Part shown: in pieces, positions 27,187 through 35,782 of the stretch
How the letters are laid out: each line of letters begins with the position of its first letter
Position numbering within the stretch: the stretch's first letter is position 1
Source: Aurantimonas manganoxydans SI85-9A1
GTDB lineage: Bacteria; Pseudomonadota; Alphaproteobacteria; Rhizobiales; Rhizobiaceae
Length of the DNA: 64,000 nucleotides
Assembly: GCF_000153465.1 (NCBI RefSeq)
Contig: NZ_CH672387.1
Span: 271,179 to 335,178, forward strand
Direction: 5' to 3'
The notes under the pieces: model-generated
Seen by the model: only the letters and a program-made list of their open reading frames with translations
Databases searched by the model: none
Told to the model about the DNA's origin: nothing
Position numbers and translations under genes: made by a program

Positions 27187-27971
27187 GCGACTTCGACACG
27201 AATTGGCTCGATCTTCGCGAACCCGCCGACGGGGCCGCGCGGGACGCGGAGTTGCTTGAGGGCGCTGTCGCCTGGCTTGAAGCGGCCGGCGACGCTCCGC
27301 TCGCCGTCGATCTCGGCTGTGGTACCGGCTCGACCCTGCGCGCAATGTCACCCCACGCGCCGCACCTGCGCTGGCGGCTGGTGGACAACGATGCCGCGCT
27401 CCTGGCCGAAGCCGGGCGACGGCTTGCGGCCACTGAGAATGTCGAGACCGTGCAGGCCGATCTGACAGATCTCGATGCTCTTGATCTGTCCGGCGTCCGG
27501 CTGGTCACGGCGTCCGCGTTGTTCGATCTCGCCTCGCGCGGTTTCGTCGAGCGGCTGGCCGACCGGCTCGTCGCCGAACGAGCCGGGCTTTATGCCGCGC
27601 TCAGCTATGACGGCAGCGTCGCCTGGAGCGAGGAACATCGGCTCGACGCGGCGGTGGTGGCGGCCTTCAACGGCCATCAGCGCGGCGACAAGGGGCTGGG
27701 CGCGGCGCTCGGACCGGATGCGGGACCGGCCCTTGCCGATGCCTTTGCGGCGCGCGGCTACGCCGTGCGCACAGCGCCCTCGCCATGGCGTCTCGGCGCG
27801 GATGAGGCGCCACTGCGGCGGCTCTTCGATGCCGGCATGGCGGATGCGGTGGCGGAAACCGGCGCGATCGCGACGCCGGACCTTGCCGGATGGCGACAGA
27901 TGCGGATGGAGAATGCCGGACGCGGCACCTGCCGCGTCGGCCATCTCGATGTGCTGGCGCTGCCGCGCTAG
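27183..27971 (+). CDS. Class I SAM-dependent methyltransferase
   Basis: The product has 262 residues from ATG 27183, joined to the glycosyltransferase stop by ATGA. Motif I is AVDLGCGTGSTLRAM (about residues 43-57), motif II ends WRLVDNDAALLAEA with the acidic ribose-binding Asp, and VRLVTASALFDLAS follows as motif IV. It is cytoplasmic. It is the last gene of the run, so methylation is probably the final tailoring step. The acceptor is unknown. Confidence 0.8.
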   Translation: MSDFDTNWLDLREPADGAARDAELLEGAVAWLEAAGDAPLAVDLGCGTGSTLRAMSPHAPHLRWRLVDNDAALLAEAGRRLAATENVETVQADLTDLDALDLSGVRLVTASALFDLASRGFVERLADRLVAERAGLYAALSYDGSVAWSEEHRLDAAVVAAFNGHQRGDKGLGAALGPDAGPALADAFAARGYAVRTAPSPWRLGADEAPLRRLFDAGMADAVAETGAIATPDLAGWRQMRMENAGRGTCRVGHLDVLALPR

Positions 27972-27980
27972 CCGGCGGCG

Positions 27981-28523
27981 TCAGATCATCCGGTGGAGCG
28001 TCGCGTCGCGGCGCAGGATGTGGTGGTGCAGGACGCCGCCCATATGCAGCACGAACAAGGCGAGGATCGACCAGGCCAGGATTTCGTGCACCTGCATCAG
28101 GATCGGCGCGAGATCGTCGGATTTGCCGACCGGACTCCAGACCGTGCCGAGGCCGAACCAGTCGAGCGGAAAGCCGAAGGCGTTGGTGGCGAGGAAGCCG
28201 ACGATCGGCTGGACGATCAGGACGACATAGAGAAGCCCGTGGACGAGATTGGCGATGCGCGCCTGCCAGACCGGCATCGGTGGATGCGGCGGCGGCGGGT
28301 AGAGCAGCCGCAGGGCCATGCGCGCCAGCATCAGCCAGAGGATCAGGAAGCCGAGCGATTCGTGGAAGAAGTAGAAGCCGGTCTTGGCGTCGTCCTTGAC
28401 CACGCTGATCACCGCGCCGAGTGGCCACACCGCCAGGACGAGAACCGCGACGGCCCAGTGCATCAGCCGCGAGGCGACCGGGTAGGCGAGGGGGTGGGAT
28501 GCGATCCTGTCCTGCATTGTCAT
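27981..28523 (-). CDS. Cytochrome b561-type di-heme membrane protein
   Basis: The product has 180 residues from ATG 28523, with GGAGGT nine bases upstream. Four membrane helices are visible. Heme-ligand histidines lie at their ends: LMHWAVAVLV, FHESLGFLIL, VHEILAWSIL and FVLHMGGVLHHH. This is the bacterial b561 (YodB/CybB) family, which moves electrons between quinol and a periplasmic acceptor. It stands alone, tail to tail with the methyltransferase gene. Confidence 0.85.
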   Translation of the reverse strand: MTMQDRIASHPLAYPVASRLMHWAVAVLVLAVWPLGAVISVVKDDAKTGFYFFHESLGFLILWLMLARMALRLLYPPPPHPPMPVWQARIANLVHGLLYVVLIVQPIVGFLATNAFGFPLDWFGLGTVWSPVGKSDDLAPILMQVHEILAWSILALFVLHMGGVLHHHILRRDATLHRMI

Positions 28524-28601
28524 TCTGGCTCGACCTCCGGCTCGGGACCCTACCCTAGGTCAGGTCGGTGACTTCCAGAAGTCCGACCGGCCGGCGCGCC
28601 G

Positions 28602-29723
28602 TCAGTCGCCGATCGCCCTGGCAGTGGCGAGAGAGACGGACTTGATCTGGGCAAAGACGCTGTCGCCGGGCGCCAGCGACAGGCGGCGCGCCGAGCGGCG
28701 GGTGACCTTGGCGACGAAGCTGAGCTGTTCGGCCCCCTCCAGCGCCAGAAATACCGAGTAATCGGCGGCACTGGCCGGCTCGATCGCAAGGATGCGCACC
28801 TTCAGCGTGTTGGAGATGGTCGACAGGGTCGGGATCTCGCGCGACAGGCTGACGTCGCGGGCCTCGATGCGCAGGCGCCGCGCCGCGCCGACATCGTGCG
28901 GGCCGCTGCCGTCGACGAAGACCGGCTGGCCGCCGAGGTCGAGTTCGGTGAGGGCGTCTTCGGTGTGGTAGGCGACCACCCGGGCCGGTAGCACCGCCGC
29001 GGCATGGGGATCGCGCACGAAGCCGAGGCCGGAATCGGTGAGCGCCGCATTGAGCCCGCCGGCGGCCTGGACCCGGCCTTTTTCGATCACCACGATCCGG
29101 TCGGCCAGCCGTTCCACCTCGGCGATGTCGTGGCTGACATAGAGGACGGGGATGGCGAGTTCGGCCTGCAGCGCCTCGAAATAGGGGAGGATCTCGTCCT
29201 TGGCGAAGCGGTCGAGGGCCGACAGCGGCTCGTCCATCAGCAGCAGCTTCGGCCGGGACAGGATGGCGCGGCCGAGCGCGACCCGCTGGCGTTCGCCGCC
29301 CGACAGGCCGGCCGGCGCGCGGGCGAGCAGCGGTCCTAGCCCGAGGAGCTCGACGATCTCGGCGTGATGGGCGGCATCGACGCCGCCGGGGCTGCGGCGA
29401 GCGCCATAGACGAGGTTCTTCGCCACGGTCAGATGCGCAAACAGGCTGGCTTCCTGGAAGACATAGCCGACGGCCCGCCGGTGGGGCGGGCGAAAGCTCG
29501 CGGCGTCCTGCCAGATCTCGTCGCCGACGGTGATGCGGCCGTCGAAGGCGGCCAGCCCGGCGACGCCGCGCAGCACGGAGGTCTTGCCGGAGCCGGACGG
29601 GCCGAACAGCGCCGTCACGCCGGTCGCCGGCGCCGCGAAGGCGATGTCGAGCGCGAAGGCGCCGAGACGGCCCGCCAGAGCGACGGAGAGGCCGGCCGGC
29701 CCGGTTTCGGCCTCGGCGTTCAC
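28602..29723 (-). CDS. modC: Molybdate ABC transporter ATP-binding protein
   Basis: The product has 373 residues from GTG 29723, which overlaps the modB stop (GTGA). The N-terminal ATPase has Walker [13 protein letters not shown], signature [14 protein letters not shown] and Walker [13 protein letters not shown], then [12 protein letters not shown]. The C-terminal 70 residues ([20 protein letters not shown], then [11 protein letters not shown]) are a MOP/TOBE molybdate-binding domain. It drives molybdate uptake through ModB and is probably also controlled by cytoplasmic molybdate through that domain. Confidence 0.93.
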   Translation of the reverse strand: MNAEAETGPAGLSVALAGRLGAFALDIAFAAPATGVTALFGPSGSGKTSVLRGVAGLAAFDGRITVGDEIWQDAASFRPPHRRAVGYVFQEASLFAHLTVAKNLVYGARRSPGGVDAAHHAEIVELLGLGPLLARAPAGLSGGERQRVALGRAILSRPKLLLMDEPLSALDRFAKDEILPYFEALQAELAIPVLYVSHDIAEVERLADRIVVIEKGRVQAAGGLNAALTDSGLGFVRDPHAAAVLPARVVAYHTEDALTELDLGGQPVFVDGSGPHDVGAARRLRIEARDVSLSREIPTLSTISNTLKVRILAIEPASAADYSVFLALEGAEQLSFVAKVTRRSARRLSLAPGDSVFAQIKSVSLATARAIGD

Positions 29724-30391
29724 GGCTGGGGCTGGCCGATGCGGCGGCCGAACAGGGTCATCGCAAGGATGACGAGGAAGGAGAAGACAAGCATGCCGCC
29801 GGCCAGGACATGGGCTTCGGCCCAGTGCAGGGTCTCGACATAGTCGTAGATCGCCACCGATAGCACCTTGGTCTCGCCCGGAATGCTGCCGCCGATCATC
29901 AGGACGACGCCGAACTCGCCGACCGTATGGGCAAAACCCAGCACCGCGCCGGTAAGAAAGCCGGGCAGCGCCAGGGGCAGGGCGATGGTCCTGAAACGAT
30001 CGAGGGGCGAGGCCCTGAGGGTGGCCGCGACCTCCAGCGGCCGGTCGCCGATCGCCTCGAAGGCGTTGCGGATCGGCTGGACGACGAAGGGCATGGAATA
30101 GATCACCGACCCGATCACCAGCCCCTCGAAACTGAAGGCGAGTGTGCGCAGGCCGAGGAGGCCGCCGAGCCCCTCCGGCCCCAGCGCGATCAGCAGATAG
30201 AAGCCGAGGACGGTCGGTGGCAGCACCAGCGGCAGGGCGACGAGGGTGCCGACGATCTCCTTCCAACGCGCCGTCGAGCGCGCCAGCCACCAGGCCAGCG
30301 GCGTGCCGAGGATGAGCAGGATCAGCGTCGTCGCCGCGGCGAGCCGGATGGTCAGGAGGATCGGGGTCCAGATGTCGCCGCCATCGAACAT
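29720..30391 (-). CDS. modB: Molybdate ABC transporter permease
   Basis: The product has 223 residues with five or six membrane helices, the normal ModB size. The ATPase-contacting EAA loop reads [20 protein letters not shown], and the following [24 protein letters not shown] is the ModB/CysT signature. It lies between modA (6-base gap) and modC (overlap). Confidence 0.93.
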   Translation of the reverse strand: MFDGGDIWTPILLTIRLAAATTLILLILGTPLAWWLARSTARWKEIVGTLVALPLVLPPTVLGFYLLIALGPEGLGGLLGLRTLAFSFEGLVIGSVIYSMPFVVQPIRNAFEAIGDRPLEVAATLRASPLDRFRTIALPLALPGFLTGAVLGFAHTVGEFGVVLMIGGSIPGETKVLSVAIYDYVETLHWAEAHVLAGGMLVFSFLVILAMTLFGRRIGQPQP

Positions 30392-30397
30392 CGGCCG

Positions 30398-31216
30398 TCA
30401 GGCTCCGGTCTCGTAGCCATAGCGGCGGATGATGGCGGCCGCTTCCTGGCTCTTCAGGAAATCCAGAAAGGCCTTGGCCGCGGCGCTGTTTCGGCCTGCT
30501 TCGAGGAGCACGGCGTCCTGGTCGATCGGGGCGTGCAGCTCTGCCGGAACCGTCCAGTGCGAACCGCCCGGCTTGCCGGCCACTTGCGACAGCGCGACGA
30601 GCCCGAGCTCGGCATTGCCGGTCGCGACGAACTGGTAGGCCTGGGCGATGCTGGTGCCCTGCACGAGCTTTGGCCGAACCGCCTCGTAGAGCCCGAGCGC
30701 CTGCAGCACGGCCACGGCCGCTGCGCCATAGGGGGCGGTGGCGGGGTTGGCGATGGCCAGCCGGTCGAAGGCGCCCTCGGTCAGTGTGGCCTTGCCCGTC
30801 ACGCGGGACGGCTCGGCGCTGTAAAGGACCAGGCGGCCGGTGGCGTAGGTGAAGCGGCTGCCGGCGACGGCGAGGCCCTCGGCGATGGCTTTCGCCGGTC
30901 GCTCGGCATCGGCGGCGAGGAACACCTCATAGGGCGCGCCCTGGGAGATCTGGGTGTAGAGCGTGCCGGTCGAGCCGAAGCTGAGTTCGGCAGTGTCGCC
31001 GGTCGCGGCCGTAAAGGCGGCGGCGATCTCCTGCGCGGCCTCGGTGAAGTTCGCGGCCACGGCCACCCGCGTCGAGGCCGCCAAGGAGGGGGACACCGCG
31101 ATGGTCAGCGCGGTCAGCAGTACCGCGCTCTGGGCAAGCCAACGCGATGCGATACGACGGGTCGCGCCGCCGGCACGTGGGGCGTCGGTCAGCCCGAAAC
31201 TGCCGTGACGGGGCAT
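30398..31216 (-). CDS. modA: Molybdate-binding periplasmic protein
   Basis: The product has 272 residues from ATG 31216. A long signal peptide ends near SPSLAAS (residue 47); the basic start MPRHGSFGLTDAPRAGGATR is unusually long and the true start could be internal. The mature protein has VAANFTEAAQEIAAAF, the oxyanion-binding FGSTGTLYTQISQGAPYEV segment, and IANPATAPYGAAA, all hallmarks of ModA. It starts only 20 bases after the ribokinase stop on the same strand, so it may not have a promoter of its own. Confidence 0.9.
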   Translation of the reverse strand: MPRHGSFGLTDAPRAGGATRRIASRWLAQSAVLLTALTIAVSPSLAASTRVAVAANFTEAAQEIAAAFTAATGDTAELSFGSTGTLYTQISQGAPYEVFLAADAERPAKAIAEGLAVAGSRFTYATGRLVLYSAEPSRVTGKATLTEGAFDRLAIANPATAPYGAAAVAVLQALGLYEAVRPKLVQGTSIAQAYQFVATGNAELGLVALSQVAGKPGGSHWTVPAELHAPIDQDAVLLEAGRNSAAAKAFLDFLKSQEAAAIIRRYGYETGA

Positions 31217-31236
31217 CTGGCGTGGCCGGTGCGGTC

Positions 31237-32202
31237 TTATGGCTTGAGCTCCGCCATTGCGCGCTCGACTTCCGCCGCTGTCGGCATGGCCGACTGGGCG
31301 CCGAGCTTGCGGCAGGCGAGGGAGGCGGCGACCGCGGCGCGTTCGGCAGCGTCGTCCGGCGCACGCCCTTCGGACAGGCCCACGGCGAAGACGCCGACGA
31401 AGGTGTCGCCTGCGCCGGTGGTGTCGACGATCTCGACGCTCATTGCCGGGATGGAGCGCACCGGACGGTTCCTGTCGGCGATGATCAGGCCGCGCGATCC
31501 GCGCGTCGCGATGACGGCGAGGTCCAGACGTTCGGACAGGGTACGCGCCCGCTCGGAGGCGTTGCCGCTCTCTATGGCGCAGATGGCGGCGGCGGCGCGC
31601 AATTCGCTTTCGTTGACGACCAGCACGTCGGCCAGTTCCATCAGCTGCAGCATGCCCGCCTCGTCGAGATCCGGCGGCACGGGCGCGAGATTGACCACGG
31701 TGCGGGCGCCGGCATCCCGCGCGGCTCTTGCGGCCGCGACGCATTCGGCCAGCGGAATCTCCATCTGCAGGACGAGGATGCTCTGCGGGCCGAGCCGTCC
31801 GGGCGCCAGCGCGCCGGCGGTCACGCAGCCATTGGCGCCGCTGGCGACGGTGATGGCGTTCTCGCCCGCCGCGTCGATCGAGATGAAGGCGCAGCCGGTG
31901 CGCTCGGCTGCGGTCTGCAGCCCGCCGACATCGATGCCCTCGCCGCGCAGATTGTCGGCCACCGCCTGGCCGAGAACGTCGTCGCCGACCGCGCCGACCA
32001 TGGCGACCCTGTTGCCGCCGCCGCTCATGCGCGCCGCCGCGACCGCCTGGTTGGCGCCCTTGCCGCCGAACAGCTGCTCGTAGCGCGGCGCGAGCACGGT
32101 CTCGCCGGGCCGGGCGATGCTCGCCACCCGGCAGACGAGATCGACATTCAGCGAGCCGAAGACGAGAACGTCGGCCGGCGTCGTCTCGTCAGTGTCGGCC
32201 AT
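31237..32202 (-). CDS. rbsK: Ribokinase (PfkB family)
   Basis: The product has 321 residues from ATG 32202 (AGGAGA eight bases upstream); a TTG one codon earlier is less likely. It phosphorylates D-ribose or a similar sugar. Family motifs are VFGSLNVDLV, the GG loop FGGKGANQAVAAAR, and the catalytic DTTGAGDTFVGVFAVGL with the Asp base. No ribose transporter is adjacent. It reads into modA with a 20-base gap. Confidence 0.88.
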   Translation of the reverse strand: MADTDETTPADVLVFGSLNVDLVCRVASIARPGETVLAPRYEQLFGGKGANQAVAAARMSGGGNRVAMVGAVGDDVLGQAVADNLRGEGIDVGGLQTAAERTGCAFISIDAAGENAITVASGANGCVTAGALAPGRLGPQSILVLQMEIPLAECVAAARAARDAGARTVVNLAPVPPDLDEAGMLQLMELADVLVVNESELRAAAAICAIESGNASERARTLSERLDLAVIATRGSRGLIIADRNRPVRSIPAMSVEIVDTTGAGDTFVGVFAVGLSEGRAPDDAAERAAVAASLACRKLGAQSAMPTAAEVERAMAELKP

Positions 32203-32294
32203 CAATGGGGTCTCCTCTGGGGGGCGTGGGCTGCCGGTCTGCGGCCAAGCCAGCCGTCATCTGATCGCGCTTGTCGCCGATCCGCGTCAGCGGC

Positions 32295-32795
32295 TCAAGA
32301 CACGTCCCTATCCGCGTCGGGATGGCTGTGGATCGGATCGACCCAATAGATTTCCTCGGGGCGCTCGACCGGCTCGACATCGGCGATGTTGACCACCACC
32401 GCCTCGTTGTCGGAGCGCACCAGGACGCATTCGAGCGGCGCGTCGGGATCGGCGTTGATCTCCTGATGCGGCACATAGGGCGGCACGAAGATGAAGTCGC
32501 CCGCCTCGGCCTCGGCGACATATTCCAGGCGCTCGCCCCAGCGCATCCGGGCCTTGCCGCGCAGGACGAAGATGACGCTTTCCAGCGCGCCGTGATGATG
32601 CACGCCGGTCTTGGCGTCGGGCTCGATGGTCACCGTGCCGGCCCAGATCTTCTGCGCGCCGACGCGGGCATGGTTGATCGCCGCCTGGCGGAACATGCCC
32701 GGGGTCTGTGCCGTGTTGGAATCCAGCTGGTCGCTCTTGATGACGCGTACGCCGTCGTGCTTCCAGCGCGGCTCGTCGGTCGGTGCGTCACTCAT
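32295..32795 (-). CDS. Single-domain cupin protein
   Basis: The product has 166 residues from ATG 32795. The cupin motif 1 is GVHHHGALESVIFVLRGKA, with two His and a Glu as metal ligands, and motif 2 is FIFVPPYVPHQEIN with the last His. The fold and length fit a small metal-binding enzyme or sensor of unknown substrate. It lies between the fumarase and ribokinase genes on the same strand with gaps of about 90 bases, so co-transcription is possible but not shown. Confidence 0.75.
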   Translation of the reverse strand: MSDAPTDEPRWKHDGVRVIKSDQLDSNTAQTPGMFRQAAINHARVGAQKIWAGTVTIEPDAKTGVHHHGALESVIFVLRGKARMRWGERLEYVAEAEAGDFIFVPPYVPHQEINADPDAPLECVLVRSDNEAVVVNIADVEPVERPEEIYWVDPIHSHPDADRDVS

Positions 32796-32884
32796 GCGGC
32801 GGTCTCCCTCATCCCTGTCCGCGCGACGTTATCGCCACTTCGGCCAGGGCTGCAATCGCCATTGCGTGAACGCGAGCGCGCGGA

Positions 32885-34414
32885 TCAGGCGGAGACCGGC
32901 GCACCGCCGGCGCGGATCTGCGGGCGGCGCCACCCGGCTGGGCCCGTGGTGTGGATCGAGGTGCCGGTCGCGTCGACCGCGACGGTGACCGGCATGTCCT
33001 CGACGGTGAATTCGCGGATCGCCTCCATGCCGAGATCCTCTAAGGCCAGGACGCGGGACGAGCGGATCGCCTTCGACACCAGATAGGCCGCGCCGCCGAC
33101 GGCGATGAGATAGGCGGCGCCGTGCCGACGGATGGCATCGATGGCGGCCGGTCCGCGCTCGGCCTTGCCGATCATCACCAGAAGCCCCGTCGCGGCGAGG
33201 ATCTGGTCGGTGAACGGGTCCATGCGGGTGGAGGTGGTGGGACCGGCCGGGCCGACCACCTCGTCGCCGATCGGATCGACCGGGCCGACATAATAGATGG
33301 CCCGCCCCTTCAGATCGACGGGCAGCGGTTCGCCGCGATCGAGCATGGCCGCCATGCGCTTGTGGGCGGCGTCGCGGCCGGTCAGGAGCCGGCCCGACAG
33401 GAGCAGCGTCTCGCCGGCCTTCCAGCCCGCCACCTCTTCCGGGGTGATCCGGTCGAGATCGACGCGGCGGGTCTCGCCGGCGCCGGCCAGCGCGATCTGC
33501 GGCCACAGATCGATCGACGGCGGAACGAAGGTCGCGGGGCCCGAGCCGTCGAGGACGAAGCTCATGTGCCGGTCGGCGACGCATTGCGGGATCAGCCCGA
33601 CCGGCTTGGAGGCGGCATGGGTCGGATGGGTGGCGATCTTGACGTCGAGCACCGTGGTCAGGCCGCCGAGGCCCTGCGCGCCGATGCCGAGGGCGTTCAC
33701 CGCCTCGTAGATCTCGATCCGCAGCTCCTCGAGCTTCGAGGCGGGGCCGCGGGCGAGAAGGTCGGTCATGTCGATCGGGGCGAGCAGCGATTCCTTGGCG
33801 AGGATCATCGCCTTTTCGGCCGTGCCGCCGACACCGATGCCGAGAAGGCCGGGCGGGCACCAGCCGGCCCCGAGGCCCTCGACCGTTTCCAGCACCCAGT
33901 CGACGATCGAGGCGCCGGGATTGAGCGCGGCAAAGCGTGCCTTGTTCTCCGAGCCGCCGCCCTTGGCCGCGACGGTCACCTTCAATCTGTCCCCGGAGAC
34001 CATCTCGACATGGGTGACGGCCGGCGCGTTGTTGCCGGTGTTGCGGCGCTCGAAGATCGGGTCCGCGACGATCGAGGCGCGCAGCGGATTGGCCGGGTCG
34101 GTGTAAGCGTGGGCGACGGCCTCGTCGACGAGCTCGGCCAGCGAGCGGCGGCTGTCGATGCGCGCCTGCATGCCGATCTTGACGAAGACGTTGACGGTGC
34201 CGGTGTCCTGGCACATCGGCCGCTTGCCGAGCGCCGACATGCGGGAATTGACCAGGATCTGCGCCATGGCGCTGCGCGCGGTCGGGCTTTCCTCGCGCTC
34301 ATAGGCCCGGGTGAGATGGGCGACGAAGTCCGGCGGATGATAGACCGAGATGTATTGCAGCGCGTCGGCGACGGACCGGATGAAGTCGGCTTCGGCAATC
34401 GGCGCTGCGCCCAT
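32885..34414 (-). CDS. fumA: Class I (iron-sulfur) fumarate hydratase
   Basis: The product has 509 residues. The three cysteines expected to bind the 4Fe-4S cluster are visible: Cys68 in KRPMCQDTGT, Cys186 in GAGWCPPGLLG and Cys278 in LIPQCVADRH. N-terminal alpha and C-terminal beta domains are fused, as in FumA/FumB; the beta part has YYVGPVDPIGDEVVGPAGPT and the TSTRMDPF motif. It hydrates fumarate to malate; relatives also act on mesaconate. It is divergent from a CoA-transferase gene, which makes a mesaconate-type role worth testing. Confidence 0.88.
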   Translation of the reverse strand: MGAAPIAEADFIRSVADALQYISVYHPPDFVAHLTRAYEREESPTARSAMAQILVNSRMSALGKRPMCQDTGTVNVFVKIGMQARIDSRRSLAELVDEAVAHAYTDPANPLRASIVADPIFERRNTGNNAPAVTHVEMVSGDRLKVTVAAKGGGSENKARFAALNPGASIVDWVLETVEGLGAGWCPPGLLGIGVGGTAEKAMILAKESLLAPIDMTDLLARGPASKLEELRIEIYEAVNALGIGAQGLGGLTTVLDVKIATHPTHAASKPVGLIPQCVADRHMSFVLDGSGPATFVPPSIDLWPQIALAGAGETRRVDLDRITPEEVAGWKAGETLLLSGRLLTGRDAAHKRMAAMLDRGEPLPVDLKGRAIYYVGPVDPIGDEVVGPAGPTTSTRMDPFTDQILAATGLLVMIGKAERGPAAIDAIRRHGAAYLIAVGGAAYLVSKAIRSSRVLALEDLGMEAIREFTVEDMPVTVAVDATGTSIHTTGPAGWRRPQIRAGGAPVSA

Positions 34415-34606
34415 GTCGGTTTCCTCCTGGCCGGTCCCCGCCCATACCCGGCCCCTATGGCCGCGTCGTGTCGCGTCGATGGCGGGGCGGCCGGTTATTG
34501 CATTTCCTGCCTTACGATGTCACCGCCGTGGGAACGGTCGCTCAGGGCGGTCACGGTCCTGATCCGAGCGCATCCTGTCTGCTGCTCGAAACCTGCGGAG
34601 AGCCCC

Positions 34607-35755
34607 ATGAACGATGATCTCGCCGGCATCCTGGTCGTCTCCGTCGAGCAGGCGGTTGCCGCCCCCTACGTCTCGGGGCGGCTGGCCGATGCCGGGGCGC
34701 GGGTTTTGAAGATCGAGCGGCCGCAGGGCGACTTCGCCCGCGGCTACGACAGTCTCGTCCATGGCGAGAGCGCCTATTTCGTCTGGCTCAACCGCGGCAA
34801 GGAATCGGTCCGGCTGGACCTGAAGGACCCGACCGACCGGGAGCGCCTGGCGGTGCTGATCGGCGAGGCCGACGTGTTCATCCAGAACCTCGCCCCCGGC
34901 GTCATCTCGCGGCTGGGCTTCGACATGGCGGAACTGCGGGAACGCTTTCCCCGGCTGATCACCTGCGCGATTTCCGGCTATGGCGACGACGGCCCCTTCG
35001 CGCATCTGAAGGCCTACGACCTCCTGGTGCAGGCCGAGACCGGTCTGTCCTCGGTCACCGGTAATGCGGAAGGGCCGGCCCGCGTCGGCGTCTCGGTCTG
35101 CGACATTGCTGCCGGCATGACGGCGCTGTCGTCGATCATGCAGGCGCTGTTCGTGCGCGAGCGCAGCGGCAAGGGGCGGCACATCTCGCTGTCGCTGTTC
35201 CACGCCTTGTCGGACTGGATGAACGTGCCGTATCTTCAGTATGTCTATGGCGGCAAGACACCGCCGCGCAACGGCCTCTCGCATCCGACCATCGCGCCCT
35301 ACGGCGTCTTCGAATGCGCCGACAAGCGGGCGATCCTGTTCTCGATCCAGAACGAGCGGGAATGGGCCAATCTCTGCGCCAGGGCGCTGGAGCTGCCGGA
35401 TCTGGCCTCCGACGAACGCTTCGCCTCGAACAATGCGCGGGTCGCCAATCGGCCGGCGCTGGAGGCGATCATCCAGGAGGTGTTCTCGCGCTTCGATCGC
35501 GATGCCATGGCCGAGAAGCTGGAAGCGGCGAAGATCGCCTATGGACGCCTGTCGACCATGGAAGACGTGAAGCACCACGCCCAGAACCGCACGGTGACGG
35601 TGGAGACGCCGACCGGGCCGGTAACGATGCTGGCGCCGGGCTTCCTCGTCGACGGAAAGCTGCCGGAATTCGGCCGCGTGCCGGCGCTGGGCGAGGACAC
35701 CGACGCGGTCTTTGCCGAATTCAGCCTCACCGGCTCGGACGGCGCGGCCGGCTGA
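34607..35755 (+). CDS. CaiB/BaiF family CoA-transferase
   Basis: The product has 382 residues from ATG 34607 (GGAG upstream). It is a class III CoA-transferase: LNRGKESVRLDLKD, the GYGDDGPFAHLKAYDLLVQA block with catalytic Asp138, SVCDIAAGMTALSSIMQAL, and RERSGKGRHISLSLFHAL. It moves CoA between carboxylic acids; the acids cannot be deduced. It is divergent from the class I fumarase gene, with 192 bp between the two starts. Confidence 0.85.
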   Translation: MNDDLAGILVVSVEQAVAAPYVSGRLADAGARVLKIERPQGDFARGYDSLVHGESAYFVWLNRGKESVRLDLKDPTDRERLAVLIGEADVFIQNLAPGVISRLGFDMAELRERFPRLITCAISGYGDDGPFAHLKAYDLLVQAETGLSSVTGNAEGPARVGVSVCDIAAGMTALSSIMQALFVRERSGKGRHISLSLFHALSDWMNVPYLQYVYGGKTPPRNGLSHPTIAPYGVFECADKRAILFSIQNEREWANLCARALELPDLASDERFASNNARVANRPALEAIIQEVFSRFDRDAMAEKLEAAKIAYGRLSTMEDVKHHAQNRTVTVETPTGPVTMLAPGFLVDGKLPEFGRVPALGEDTDAVFAEFSLTGSDGAAG

Positions 35756-35782
35756 CACCGCGGTTGCCGGCCGCCGCCGGGA

